Shown here: positions 1-8,618 of the stretch, piece after piece
How positions within the stretch are numbered: the first letter of the stretch is position 1
Layout: each line of letters opens with the position of its first letter
NCBI GenBank assembly: GCA_041746105.1
Contig: JBGTHP010000041.1
Span: 7,164 to 71,163, forward strand
DNA: 64,000 bases
Source: JBFHRE01 sp041746105
Lineage (GTDB): Bacteria; Actinomycetota; Acidimicrobiia; Spongiisociales; ZC4RG35
Direction: 5' to 3'
The notes under the pieces: generated by a model
What the model saw: only the letters and a program-made list of their open reading frames with translations
What the model was told of the DNA's origin: nothing
Databases searched by the model: none
Position numbers and translations under genes: made by a program

Positions 1-801
1 CGGTCTCTCTCAACACCATGGCAAGACCGGAATCGACATCGAGAGGCAAAACCCTCGATCGCAGTCCGAGCAGCTGATTCGACCACGCCGGAACCCGCTC
101 TGGGTCGATTCCATCCCGCATGGGAACGCTGAGCCAGCTCACCGAGCTGCGGTCGACCGCTGAGAAGAATGCCCCCTCGGAGACGAGCAGCGGACCGACG
201 GTGAGAAAGGAGCCGCTGACATTGGAGCCGTCGGCGAGCTGGGGCATGACCGCCGAAAGCTCCGGGACAGTGGAAAACACTCCGACTAGAGAAGACTCGA
301 CCACAACGCCGGCCCGCTCGACCGCCACAACGTCGCCGACCACCAACCCCAAGACGTCCGCCGCGGCCAAGTGGAGCGCCGACTCGGATTCGGCTGTCGG
401 AAGCCGTCCCTCTTCCAGCATCAGCCAGGAGGTGTCCCCGTCGACCAGGGCAATCGCGGTCACCACCCGGCGACCATCGATCTTTTCAAACGGAAATGAG
501 AACGCATCCGACAGCGCGAATCGGATCGGATCCGACATTTCCGGGATTTTTGCGAGCTCTGAGCGGACAAGCCCATCGGAACCGGCCAAATCGGCGGTGT
601 CGATGCGGCCGGAGACGATCATCGCACGTAATTCCAGGGGGGTGTCCGCGATTCGGCGGCGGAGCCCGGCATCGGCGAGCGCCGACGAGAACACCGGACC
701 GAAAGCGCCGAGGACTGCCACCAGCAAAACCATCAGACCCAGTCCGACCGTCATCGCTTTGTCGAATCGCAAACGCGCCCAAACGGCGAACATTCCTCTC
801 A
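1..801 (-). CDS. ABC transporter permease, FtsX/MacB-like (5' part, runs off left edge)
   Basis: About 266 N-terminal residues of a membrane protein whose 3' end lies outside the window. It opens with a short basic stretch and one hydrophobic helix (about residues 16-38), followed by a long, largely soluble stretch (residues 45-265) with no further obvious helix. One helix followed by a big extracytoplasmic domain is the layout of MacB/FtsX-type exporter permeases, but the C-terminal FtsX helices that would prove it are not visible. I chose the GTG start because a TAATCT box lies 6 nt upstream; an ATG three codons later (position 792) is the alternative. An in-frame stop just upstream excludes a longer protein. 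Not part of an operon with greA, which is divergent. Confidence 0.6.
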
Positions 802-807
802 CGGGAA

Positions 808-813
808 CAGATT
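808..813 (-). promoter_or_regulatory. -10 box (TAATCT) of a leaderless promoter
   Basis: TAATCT followed by 6 nt and the GTG of the permease gene, so transcription would begin at or next to the start codon. No convincing -35 hexamer. Confidence 0.5.
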
Positions 814-874
814 ATTGGCCACTGGACCGCTTCATGTCTGCGCCGAGGGTTGGAGTCCACCGTGATCCCTCGTC

Positions 875-880
875 TACAAT
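875..880 (+). promoter_or_regulatory. Candidate -10 box (TACAAT) for greA
   Basis: TACAAT ends 32 nt before the greA ATG. A start 6-7 nt downstream would give a leader of about 25 nt that includes the GGTGA ribosome-binding site. Confidence 0.4.
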
Positions 881-912
881 CCCCGTTTCCCCTCCCTCAA
901 CCCTGGTGAACG

Positions 913-1395
913 ATGACCAAAGCCGACCAGCCAACCTTTCTCACACCCGAAGCCCACGCAAAACTCGCGGCCGAGCACGAACAGCTCGTGACAGAGGGTC
1001 GCGCCCATATCGAGGAGCGGATCCAGACGGCCCGCGAGCACGGTGACCTCCGCGAGAACGCCGACTACGACGCCGCCAAGAACGACCAGGGTCTGATGGA
1101 GGCACGAATCCGTCAGCTCGATCACATCCTGGCCACCGCCGCGGTTGGCGAGGCTCCGGTTTCGGACAAAGTGATCATCGGATCAATGGTGACCGTCGTC
1201 GACCACGACGGTGACGAGATGGAATATTTTGTCGCTCCGCCAGAAAACAAGATGCCTGGTGTCCTTCTCGCCTCGCCGTCCGGCCCGCTCGGCAAAGCTC
1301 TGCTGGGAGCCGGCCCCGGCGACGATGTCACCTACCAGGCACCCGGCGGCAAGTTCACCGTGACGGTGAAGTCGGTCCAGCCTTTTCGGGCCTGA
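913..1395 (+). CDS. greA: Transcription elongation factor GreA
   Basis: A 160-residue protein with the GreA/GreB layout: an N-terminal antiparallel coiled coil (about residues 10-80) carrying the acidic-tip region LRENADYDAAKNDQ, then a C-terminal FKBP-like domain (about 85-158) with GSMVTVVDHDG. In the cell it enters the RNA polymerase secondary channel and stimulates cleavage of backtracked transcripts. Length matches the family (about 158). The ATG is preceded by GGTGA at a good distance, and a TACAAT box at 875-880 would give a leader of roughly 25 nt. Actinobacteria normally have a single GreA, so this is probably the only Gre factor. Confidence 0.95.
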   Translation: MTKADQPTFLTPEAHAKLAAEHEQLVTEGRAHIEERIQTAREHGDLRENADYDAAKNDQGLMEARIRQLDHILATAAVGEAPVSDKVIIGSMVTVVDHDGDEMEYFVAPPENKMPGVLLASPSGPLGKALLGAGPGDDVTYQAPGGKFTVTVKSVQPFRA

Positions 1396-1466
1396 AACCG
1401 GCGCCATTGCCCCTCGGCATCATGGCCTCTGAGTAGTCTGAGGCGACCGAATGATGGAACCTCGAC

Positions 1467-2864
1467 TTGAAGCTTCGACTACGGCGCCCCTTCGATCTGG
1501 CCCGTCTCTTGTTGACGGTGGTTCGACGCCGTCCAGAAGACGTCGAGCACTATCTCGAGGGCCATGCGGAGGAGTGGTCGGCGCTGGCAGGAGCCGCCCC
1601 CGCTGACGCGGCCGACATCCTCGAGGCGATCGACACCGGCGCCGCCTCTGACCTGATCGCCGAACTGGAGGCGAACGAAGCAGCCGACGTACTGGTAGAG
1701 CTCGACGAAGAATTCGCGGCTGAGTTGCTGGTCGAACTCCCCGCCGCAGACGCCGCGGAAGTCCTTGCCGAAATGCTCCCGGAGGACGCCGCAGACGTGC
1801 TCGCCATCGTGGATGACGACGCCGCGGTTCAGCGCCTCTTGGACCTGATGGAAGACGAGGCGGCACACGACATCCGACAGCTGATGATTTATGCCCCCGA
1901 TTCGGCGGGCGGGCTGATGACGACGGACATCGCCATGCTGCCCATCGGAATCAGCGCCGGAGAAGCAATAGAACGGATCCGGCAGTTGCACGAGGAACTC
2001 GAGGACCTTTCCTACGTCTACGTCGTCGACGAGTTCAACCGTCTCGAAGGTGTACTCAGTTTCCGAGACCTCGTTTTCAACCGACCAGGAGTTGGTCTCG
2101 AAGACGTCATGTTCCGCGATCCGATCGCGGTCACGCCGGGAACCGACCGCGAAGAGGTGGCCGACATCATTCAGCGTTACCACCTCTTCGGTGTTCCGGT
2201 GGTCGACAACGCCGGGGTGCTGCTCGGCATGGTCACGTCCGACACCGCGATCGAAGCGATCCAAAAGGAGGCCTCAGAGGACTTTGCAGTGGCTGTCGGC
2301 GCCGGCTCGGACGAGACGACACGCACCTCGGTTTCCAAGTCCATTCGGGCCCGGCTTCCCTGGATCGCGTTCGATGTCGGAATCTCCTCTGTGGTGGTAG
2401 TCGCCATCAGTCGCTTCAGTGAAGTCCTGTCCGCGTTCACCGTTCTCGCCGCTCTCATGCCGCTGGTCGCGAGAGTGGGCGGGGACGCAGGGGCGCAAAG
2501 CCTGGCCGTGGTGATCCGCGGTCTCGCCGCCAACGAGCTGGTGGGTGCCTCGGTGGTGAGAGTTCTACGCCGCGAAGCCGTGATCGGTTTGTTCAACGGT
2601 TTCGCCATTGGCGCCGCCTCAGGGTTTCTCGGTTACATCATGCAGCGTGCGGGTGGGGGAGATCAGGCGGCACAAGTCGGTTTCGTCATGGCTTTGTCGG
2701 CGCTCGCCAACCTCACCGTTGCCGGAATTGCTGGATCCGGCATCCCGTTCATGCTGCGCCGGCTCGGCCTTGATCCGGCACTTGGATCAAATCTCCTGCT
2801 GACCACGGTCACCGACCTGATCGGTTTTGCCGGCTTCCTGGCGGTGGCAACCGCCATGCTGTGA
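1467..2864 (+). CDS. mgtE: Magnesium transporter MgtE
   Basis: A 465-residue protein with all MgtE parts in order: an N domain of acidic helical repeats (about residues 40-140, recurring A-A-D/E-V-L motifs), two CBS domains (about 144-205 and 213-270), a connecting helix, and five membrane helices (from about residue 293 to the end). MgtE is a Mg2+ channel gated by Mg2+ binding to the acidic N and CBS domains. The TTG start fits the family's N terminus; the ATG pair at 1451 and 1454 is in another frame. A TAGTCT box at 1434-1439 is a possible promoter. The gene ends 10 nt from the convergent lipoprotein gene. Confidence 0.93.
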   Translation: MKLRLRRPFDLARLLLTVVRRRPEDVEHYLEGHAEEWSALAGAAPADAADILEAIDTGAASDLIAELEANEAADVLVELDEEFAAELLVELPAADAAEVLAEMLPEDAADVLAIVDDDAAVQRLLDLMEDEAAHDIRQLMIYAPDSAGGLMTTDIAMLPIGISAGEAIERIRQLHEELEDLSYVYVVDEFNRLEGVLSFRDLVFNRPGVGLEDVMFRDPIAVTPGTDREEVADIIQRYHLFGVPVVDNAGVLLGMVTSDTAIEAIQKEASEDFAVAVGAGSDETTRTSVSKSIRARLPWIAFDVGISSVVVVAISRFSEVLSAFTVLAALMPLVARVGGDAGAQSLAVVIRGLAANELVGASVVRVLRREAVIGLFNGFAIGAASGFLGYIMQRAGGGDQAAQVGFVMALSALANLTVAGIAGSGIPFMLRRLGLDPALGSNLLLTTVTDLIGFAGFLAVATAML

Positions 2865-2874
2865 CGGCAAACGA

Positions 2875-3369
2875 TCAGCTGCCGACAACCATGCTTCCTG
2901 CCGGGGAAAACGGGCCGCGGAACGTCAGCTGATTTCCCTCGGCGAGCGACGCCAGGAAGTGTTGTTGCAGGGCCAGTGTCTGGTCCTCGGTTCGAAGTTC
3001 GGATTCGATACGAAACGCGTCGGCGGCGATAACGTCGTCGAAGACGTTCAATTCGATCAGACCATCGACATCTTCGATGAGTTGGATGACGAAGTTTTCG
3101 AGATTGCGATCGGTGTAATCGGCCGCGGCGACCAACACATCCAGCCGCAGACCGACCGTGTCGGTCTCCGAGTAGAGAATCGAATATTCGTCGATCTCGG
3201 TGCCGATCGGTGAAACCGCCGCCGTGGTTGAGGTCTGTACCGGGACGGTCGTCGGTGAGGTGACAACCGAGGTCGTCGTCACCGGCGGAATGGGTGTTTC
3301 GACCTCACAGGAGGCAGTCACAACGAGCAGGGCTGCCGCCAAGATCGCCGGTCTCGGTGTGAGCACCAT
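2875..3369 (-). CDS. Putative lipoprotein of unknown function
   Basis: A 164-residue protein with a lipoprotein signal (hydrophobic residues 8-19, lipobox TASC with Cys21), then a Thr/Val/Pro-rich linker (about 22-55) and a soluble domain. The domain (about 58-160) has no motif I recognise; it contains evenly spaced acidic and hydrophobic residues suggesting a compact alpha/beta fold. The upstream GGAGG sits very close to the ATG, so the GTG one codon later may be the true start. Lipid-anchored and exported by inference. Convergent with mgtE and divergent from the M23 peptidase. Confidence 0.7.
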   Translation of the reverse strand: MVLTPRPAILAAALLVVTASCEVETPIPPVTTTSVVTSPTTVPVQTSTTAAVSPIGTEIDEYSILYSETDTVGLRLDVLVAAADYTDRNLENFVIQLIEDVDGLIELNVFDDVIAADAFRIESELRTEDQTLALQQHFLASLAEGNQLTFRGPFSPAGSMVVGS

Positions 3370-3416
3370 TTCCTCCGTTGGCTTGTTACCCCCTGGCGGT
3401 TGGACGCCTTTACGCC

Positions 3417-3422
3417 TACCCT
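3417..3422 (+). promoter_or_regulatory. -10 box (TACCCT) of a leaderless promoter
   Basis: TACCCT followed by exactly 7 nt and the GTG at 3430. It fixes the start of the M23 peptidase gene, which has several in-frame alternatives. Confidence 0.55.
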
Positions 3423-3429
3423 TTTCAGG

Positions 3430-4617
3430 GTGAGAGGGAGCCTACAGAGAGTGACGCTGTACGCCGCGTCGCTACTCGTGCTGAGTTCGATGATCGGAGT
3501 GGCCCCAGCCGCTGCCGCCTGTTCGCCGCGCACGCAGGCCAGCCTCGGACCGACCCCGGCCGAAACCGGAGTAGAGACGGTGGCAACCCCCGCCGAGTGC
3601 AACTACTCCCGCACCATCGAGTTTCCTGTCCTGGCGAACGCCCAATTTCTTTCGAGTTTTGGAGTCCCCCGCGACGGCGGCGAGCGCTGGCACGCCGGCG
3701 TTGACATCTCGGCTCCCCACATGACGCCAGTGGTCGCGGTCAAGGATGGGGTCATCACCACCCTCCATCGGGAAGGCGACGATTGCTGTTGGGTCGCGAT
3801 CACCCACGAGGATCGCTGGGTGAGTATGTACGTCCACCTGACCAACGATCATCCCGGAACCAGCGACGGGAATTGGGCAGGCATCAGACCCGATCTCGAC
3901 GAGGGGGATACCGTGCTCGCGGGCGAGGTGATTGGTTGGGTAGGAGATAGCGGAAACGCCGAAGGCGGCGAGACTCATCTCCACTTCGAACTTCGGACTC
4001 CCGGTGGTGAAGCCGTCGATCCCTATCCGTCATTGAGGGCCGCTCATGCCCGAAGCCCCTTGTCGTTTGTGGATCCGGCCGGTAGCACACCGGCGGCCGA
4101 CGGCGTGATCGCCCAGGGACGCCCTGTTTTTGTTGGCGCGTTTGTTGACGACGACGAAATTGCCGGCGCTTCGGCGACCTTCGAGCAACTCCTTACGCTC
4201 GACGCACAGGCGTGGTGTGACCCGTGGGGCATCCGGGTTTGTCCGACCTCGATCGCGGCGGGTGCTACCGCTCGCAGTTGGATACGTACTTTGAGCCAAC
4301 CCGTCGAACCACTCCGGGTCGAGTTCGAACAGGTCATATCCGACCTCGACCAGCGCGGGCTCGACGCCTACTGCGGTGTTGCCACCTTGTGCCAGGACGT
4401 CCCTGTCACCTGGAATCAGGTGGCGGCGCTGCTGGTGTCGGCCGGCACCGGCGAGACAGTTGCCCCCGATGCAGGCTTCGAAAGGCTGGGCGCCCAACTC
4501 GGCGCCTGTGGAACCCGGCTCGACCCAACCGCCCAGCCGACAAGACTCGAACTGGCGGGAGCACTGTTGCGGTGGTTCGGCTACTCGGCGCCGGTGCCGT
4601 GCGGAAGCGTCAGCTGA
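3430..4617 (+). CDS. Secreted M23 family (LytM-type) metallopeptidase
   Basis: A 395-residue exported protein. A basic N terminus and hydrophobic core ending in APAAAA form a signal peptide. The M23 domain (about residues 70-200) shows the zinc-site motifs WHAGVDIS (His and Asp) and THLHFEL (HxH). Such enzymes cut peptidoglycan cross-links or act as inactive activators of amidases. The C-terminal 180 residues are Cys-containing; the pieces TWNQVAALLVSAG and TRLELAGALLRWFGY resemble the start of SLH repeats, which would suggest cell-wall binding, but this is tentative. The start is set by the TACCCT box; GTG 3451 is an alternative. The 3' end overlaps the convergent aminotransferase gene by 37 nt. 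Confidence 0.85.
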   Translation: MRGSLQRVTLYAASLLVLSSMIGVAPAAAACSPRTQASLGPTPAETGVETVATPAECNYSRTIEFPVLANAQFLSSFGVPRDGGERWHAGVDISAPHMTPVVAVKDGVITTLHREGDDCCWVAITHEDRWVSMYVHLTNDHPGTSDGNWAGIRPDLDEGDTVLAGEVIGWVGDSGNAEGGETHLHFELRTPGGEAVDPYPSLRAAHARSPLSFVDPAGSTPAADGVIAQGRPVFVGAFVDDDEIAGASATFEQLLTLDAQAWCDPWGIRVCPTSIAAGATARSWIRTLSQPVEPLRVEFEQVISDLDQRGLDAYCGVATLCQDVPVTWNQVAALLVSAGTGETVAPDAGFERLGAQLGACGTRLDPTAQPTRLELAGALLRWFGYSAPVPCGSVS

Positions 4618-5426
4618 CCGACCAGAGTCCTGAACATTTCCGCCAACGCCCTTCCCGCCGGGCCCCTGGCGAACTCCCGATCTCCAACTCCAAGCACCGG
4701 TGTCACTTCTTTGACGGTTGACCAGGCCAGCACCTCGGTCGCCTCCATCAGGTCATCAAGCAAGAAGACCCCCTCTTCGACCAACATCCCCATATCCGTC
4801 GCCAGTCCCAACACGTGGGCGCGGGTGATCGAGGCGAGGATTCCGAGGTCGAGCGACGGTGTGCGAAGGACACCTCGCCGGAGCCAGCCAACGGCAAAAG
4901 TGGGTCCCTCCAGCACGATCCCGTCGGCAGTGACCAGCAATGCGTCGTCACGCCCTGACCGTCGCGCAGTGCGAGACGCCGCCAGATTCGGCGCATATGA
5001 CGTCGTTTTGATCCCTGCCAGATCCCAGGCGCGGCCGGCTGGATGCCACGGGGCAACTACTGGCTCCAACGACACTTCTCGCGGTGGGAGCGGCAACGGA
5101 TGGTGGAACACCAACACTCTGGTCTCCCCATCGGTACCGGGGATCGAGTCCCCCCTGGAAACGATCAACCTCACGATTCCGTCCCCCCGGCCGGCCTCTT
5201 CCCTGGCCGCCACTGCCAATCGTTCTAGCGGCGGCAACTGGAGGTCCATCGCCGTTGCCGAGACGGCGAGCCTCGCAAGATGATCGTCGAGAGCGAATAA
5301 CCTTCCGTCGTAACTGCGGACCGCTTCGAAACAGCCGTCACCTCGCACCACCAGGGAATCAGAAACCGGAATCGAACCGGTGCCTTTGGTGATCGAGCGG
5401 TTCGTACCGACCACCACGTCAACCAC
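4581..5426 (-). CDS. Class IV PLP aminotransferase (branched-chain aminotransferase / aminodeoxychorismate lyase family)
   Basis: A 281-residue fold-type IV PLP enzyme. Family landmarks are SLVVRGDGCFEAVR near the N terminus, the HLARLAVSA helix, the likely PLP lysine in IKTTSYAPN, the glutamate region VLEGPTFAVGWLRRG, and the phosphate-binding stretch LGILASITRAHVLG. Substrate cannot be read from sequence; aminodeoxychorismate lyase (folate synthesis), branched-chain or D-amino-acid transamination are all possible. The GTG start (5426, or 5417) overlaps the end of nadE, so it is probably translated from the nadE transcript. No strong ribosome-binding site. Confidence 0.85.
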   Translation of the reverse strand: MVDVVVGTNRSITKGTGSIPVSDSLVVRGDGCFEAVRSYDGRLFALDDHLARLAVSATAMDLQLPPLERLAVAAREEAGRGDGIVRLIVSRGDSIPGTDGETRVLVFHHPLPLPPREVSLEPVVAPWHPAGRAWDLAGIKTTSYAPNLAASRTARRSGRDDALLVTADGIVLEGPTFAVGWLRRGVLRTPSLDLGILASITRAHVLGLATDMGMLVEEGVFLLDDLMEATEVLAWSTVKEVTPVLGVGDREFARGPAGRALAEMFRTLVGQLTLPHGTGAE

Positions 5427-7086
5427 GGTATTTGTTGGTGATCGGAAGCCTGCGATCTCGTCCGAAGGCTTTTGTGGTGATCTTGACGCCAGGTGCCGCT
5501 TGCCGTCTCTTGTATTCGTTGCGGTCGACCATCGCACAGATTCTTCTGACCAGTGCCTCATCAAACCCGTCTGCGATGATCTCTGGTTCGACCATGTCAT
5601 CTTCGACATACCTCTCCAGTATCTGGTCGAGAATGGGATAGGGCGGAAGCGAGTCTGAATCCTTCTGATCGGGCCTGAGCTCGGCCGACGGTGGCTTGTC
5701 GATGCTCGACAGTGGGATGACATGCCCCTGAGAGTTGCGCCACCTGGCGAGTTCGTAGACGGTTGTCTTGAAGACATCCTTCAGGGCGTTGAATCCACCC
5801 ACCATGTCTCCATATAGAGTGGCGTAGCCGGCTGCCAATTCTGATTTGTTGCCGGTGGTGAGAACCATCGGCCCGAACTTGTTGGAAACGGCCATGAGCG
5901 TCGCCCCTCGCACCCTTGCCTGGATGTTCTCCTCCGCGACTCCAAATTCGGTGCCATCGAACAACGGTGAGAGAGTGTTCAGGTACGCCTCAAAAACATC
6001 GTCGATGCCCAGCTCGTCGAAGCGGATCCCCAGATTGGATGCCAGTTCCTTGGAGTCCACGACCGACCCGGCCGAGGAAAAACGGGTGGGCATCGTGATT
6101 CCCCAGACATTTCCCGGTCCGAGGGCATCGGCCGCGATGGTGGCGGTCAATGCAGAGTCGATACCCCCCGAAAGGCCGATCACGACCTCGGAGAACCCGT
6201 TCTTTGTGACGTAGTCCCTGACTCCGGTCCTCAACGCGGCGTAGATCTCGGCGGTGTCATCAAGGAGCGGGGTAACACAACATGGCACGGCCTCGTCGAT
6301 CTCCGATACCGATTTGGCGCCGAGCGGAAGTTCCAGAATGAACATGTCCTCCTCGAACTGGGGTGAACGGTGCAGCAGTTGACCGTCGGGTCCAAAGGCG
6401 CAACTGGCGCCGTCGAAAACCAGTTCGTCCTGGCCACCGACAAGGTTTAGATACACCACGGGGACGTGCGCGGCTCTGGCTCGGGCGGCCAGCATGGCTT
6501 CGCGTTCGCCGGCCTTCCCCCGGTGAAAAGGCGAACCGTTGACATTGAGCAAGATGCGAGCACCCGCCTTGGCCTGTGCCATCGGAGGGCCATCGGCGAC
6601 CCATATGTCTTCACAGATGGAGACACCCACCGGGAATCCGGCGATCTCGACAAGAAGATCGGGCTCCTCACCTGCAACGAAATATCGGTCCTCGTCGAAT
6701 ACTCCGTAATTGGGTAGCAACACCTTGTGGTAGATCGCTCGGATCTGGCCGGACTGAAGCACGGCCACCGCATTGGCAACCCTGCGGTCGATCGCATCCG
6801 CCCCCGAACCGTTGTTGCCGGCGTGATCGACAAAACCGACGATCGATGCGCATGTCTGAGACGAGCGAGCCAGCCTGCGAAGAGCTTCGAGATTGTCGTC
6901 GACAAAACCGGGGCGAAGAACGAGATCTTCCGGTGGATACCCGGTCAGCGCCAGCTCGGGAAGCATTAGTACCTGAGCGCCTTCGGCCTCGGCCCATGCC
7001 ATGGCTTTGGCGATCCGCTCCTCGTTGCCTTCGATGTCGCCCACGATCAGATCGATCTGGGCTCCGGCTACTTTCAGCGCTGTCAT
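5419..7086 (-). CDS. nadE: Glutamine-dependent NAD+ synthetase
   Basis: A 555-residue two-domain enzyme. The N-terminal nitrilase-type glutaminase (about residues 1-270) shows the Glu-Lys-Cys triad in LPELALTGYPPEDL, YHKVLLPNYGVFDE and VSICEDIW. The C-terminal synthetase (about 290-550) has the pyrophosphate loop GLSGGIDSALTA. It converts nicotinate adenine dinucleotide to NAD+ using glutamine-derived ammonia and ATP. I take the ATG at 7086 rather than the one seven codons upstream, because it gives the normal family N terminus (MTALKVAGAQ) and has TATTCT 7 nt before it. Divergent from a small membrane-protein gene across 51 bp. Confidence 0.95.
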   Translation of the reverse strand: MTALKVAGAQIDLIVGDIEGNEERIAKAMAWAEAEGAQVLMLPELALTGYPPEDLVLRPGFVDDNLEALRRLARSSQTCASIVGFVDHAGNNGSGADAIDRRVANAVAVLQSGQIRAIYHKVLLPNYGVFDEDRYFVAGEEPDLLVEIAGFPVGVSICEDIWVADGPPMAQAKAGARILLNVNGSPFHRGKAGEREAMLAARARAAHVPVVYLNLVGGQDELVFDGASCAFGPDGQLLHRSPQFEEDMFILELPLGAKSVSEIDEAVPCCVTPLLDDTAEIYAALRTGVRDYVTKNGFSEVVIGLSGGIDSALTATIAADALGPGNVWGITMPTRFSSAGSVVDSKELASNLGIRFDELGIDDVFEAYLNTLSPLFDGTEFGVAEENIQARVRGATLMAVSNKFGPMVLTTGNKSELAAGYATLYGDMVGGFNALKDVFKTTVYELARWRNSQGHVIPLSSIDKPPSAELRPDQKDSDSLPPYPILDQILERYVEDDMVEPEIIADGFDEALVRRICAMVDRNEYKRRQAAPGVKITTKAFGRDRRLPITNKYRG

Positions 7087-7093
7087 CGGAAAC

Positions 7094-7099
7094 AGAATA
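7094..7099 (-). promoter_or_regulatory. -10 box (TATTCT) of a leaderless promoter for nadE
   Basis: TATTCT, 7 nt, then the nadE ATG. No good -35 element at 16-18 nt upstream. Confidence 0.55.
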
Positions 7100-7124
7100 C
7101 GAGACATAGCGACAGAGTTCGCCG

Positions 7125-7130
7125 TAGCAT
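7125..7130 (+). promoter_or_regulatory. -10 box (TAGCAT) of a leaderless promoter
   Basis: TAGCAT, 7 nt, then the ATG at 7138. The spacing supports this small gene being real. The core promoter overlaps the divergent nadE promoter. Confidence 0.5.
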
Positions 7131-7137
7131 CGCCGGC

Positions 7138-7497
7138 ATGGTCGTCGTGTGGCTTTCGATCCTGGTTGTTGTTGCCGTTGCCGTGGCGGCGGCCCGGCCG
7201 TGGCTGATCAGAAACGGCTGGCTATTTGGACCGGGTCACGATGGCCGACCCATGGGCACGGCCACCGCGAACGCCCTCGGCGAAATCGAGGCTCTCTTTC
7301 AGCCCGCAGTCGGTCATATCCTCGAATGGCGCCACGAGGAGGATGCGGCGCGTTTGGCATCTCGACCCGTTCCGACCGAGGATGCGGATCCCGTGCCAAG
7401 TTTCGGCACCAGCCCGCCGCCGCTACCCTCGGACCCTCATGATCACCACCAGCCAGATCGAATCGCTGGTGGCCGAGGTTCTTCCCCAGATCGTTGA
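7138..7497 (+). CDS. Small single-helix membrane protein, unknown function
   Basis: A 119-residue protein with one N-terminal membrane helix (about residues 3-20), a helical segment (about 45-75, EIEALFQPAVGHILEW) and a Pro/Asp/His-rich C-terminal tail of low complexity. No domain recognised. It is supported by a TAGCAT box exactly 7 nt before the ATG and by overlapping the start of the downstream amidohydrolase gene by 59 nt. The tail, encoded in the overlap, may simply be read-through sequence. Probably anchored in the cytoplasmic membrane with the C terminus inside. Confidence 0.55.
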   Translation: MVVVWLSILVVVAVAVAAARPWLIRNGWLFGPGHDGRPMGTATANALGEIEALFQPAVGHILEWRHEEDAARLASRPVPTEDADPVPSFGTSPPPLPSDPHDHHQPDRIAGGRGSSPDR

Positions 7498-8617
7498 AGT
7501 TCGTCGCGCCATCCACGCGAATCCTGAGCTTTCAGGCGACGAGTTCGAGACCACAGAACTCGTCGCCGGTGCACTGCGCGAGGCTGGTTTGGCGCCAAGG
7601 CTGCGGACCCCAAAGACCGGGTTGACCGTCGACCTTGGCTCGGGAGACGGACCGGCGATCGGATTCAGGGCCGACCTCGACGCACTCCCGATCAGCGAAC
7701 CGGAAGGCCTGCCCTTTGCCTCGAGCCGGCCAGGAGTGATGCATGCCTGCGGGCATGACGCCCATACCGCGATCGCCCTCGGGGTGGCGCTGGTGCTGGG
7801 GCAGGTCGAGTCTGCGCCAAGGACAAGGGTCATCTTCCAACCAGCAGAAGAGACATTCCCGGGAGGCGCCTTCGAACTCTGCCGAGAAGGAGTCACCGAC
7901 GGACTCGGCCAGATATTCGCCTTTCATGTGGATCCTGGTCTTGCGGCCGGAATGGTCGGGTTCAGGAATGGTCCCATCACTGCATCCGCCGACCGCTTCT
8001 ACGTGACGCTGGACGGCCCCGGCGGCCACACGGCTCGGCCGCACCAGACCGTGGACATGGTTTACGCGGCAGCCAAGATCGTGACCGAGCTGCCTGCACT
8101 CCTAGACCGCAAGCTCGACGCCCGATCACCTCTTGCACTCGTATTCGGCCGCCTGAAGGCGGGAACCGCCGACAATGTCATCCCGACAACCGCCGAACTC
8201 TCCGGCACCGTGAGGGTCGCCGATCGCGAGCTGCGTGAGCAGTTACCGGCGATGATCGACAAGCTGATCCACCAGATAGTCGAACCACTCGGCGCCAAGG
8301 CGATCATTCATTACCAGAGGGGAATCCCGCCGGTCATCAATGACCCCGCCGTTGTGGCCGCGGTGCAGCGAGCAGCAGAGCGGGTCCTGGGACCGGACCA
8401 AATTGCCCGAACTCACCTGAGCATGGGTGCCGAGGATTTCGCGCGGTATCTTGACGACGTTCCTGGATGTCTGGTACGCCTCGGCTGCCAGACGTCGGGG
8501 CAGTCGAGCGACCTTCATTCCGCCGGGTTCATGCTCGACGAAACCTGCCTGGCGGCCGGTGTCCACACTGCGGTCGCCGCGATCCTGGAGATGAACGAAC
8601 CCGACACCGGGTACTGA
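7439..8617 (+). CDS. M20D family amidohydrolase
   Basis: A 392-residue metallo-amidohydrolase of the hippurate / indole-acetyl-amino-acid hydrolase group. Metal-site motifs are GFRADLDALPI, HACGHDAHTAIA, AEETFPGGA, the FHVDP segment, and MGAEDFARYLDDVPG near the C terminus. The dimerisation lid (about residues 180-290) includes GPGGHTARPHQTVD. It hydrolyses an N-acyl or N-carbamoyl amino acid; the exact substrate is not readable. The ATG chosen gives the normal family N terminus and has TACCCT 9 nt upstream (7424-7429). The last codon lies 1 nt from the convergent tyrA. Confidence 0.9.
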   Translation: MITTSQIESLVAEVLPQIVEVRRAIHANPELSGDEFETTELVAGALREAGLAPRLRTPKTGLTVDLGSGDGPAIGFRADLDALPISEPEGLPFASSRPGVMHACGHDAHTAIALGVALVLGQVESAPRTRVIFQPAEETFPGGAFELCREGVTDGLGQIFAFHVDPGLAAGMVGFRNGPITASADRFYVTLDGPGGHTARPHQTVDMVYAAAKIVTELPALLDRKLDARSPLALVFGRLKAGTADNVIPTTAELSGTVRVADRELREQLPAMIDKLIHQIVEPLGAKAIIHYQRGIPPVINDPAVVAAVQRAAERVLGPDQIARTHLSMGAEDFARYLDDVPGCLVRLGCQTSGQSSDLHSAGFMLDETCLAAGVHTAVAAILEMNEPDTGY

Positions 8618-8618
8618 C

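Noticed and set aside
1396..1466. A magnesium riboswitch upstream of mgtE.
   Set aside because: The gap is only 71 nt and shows no structured leader of the ykoK or mgtA type.
5365..5381. A tRNA T-arm-like sequence (ACCGG-TTCGATT-CCGGT on the reverse strand).
   Set aside because: It lies inside the aminotransferase coding sequence and no matching acceptor, D or anticodon arms exist at the needed distances.
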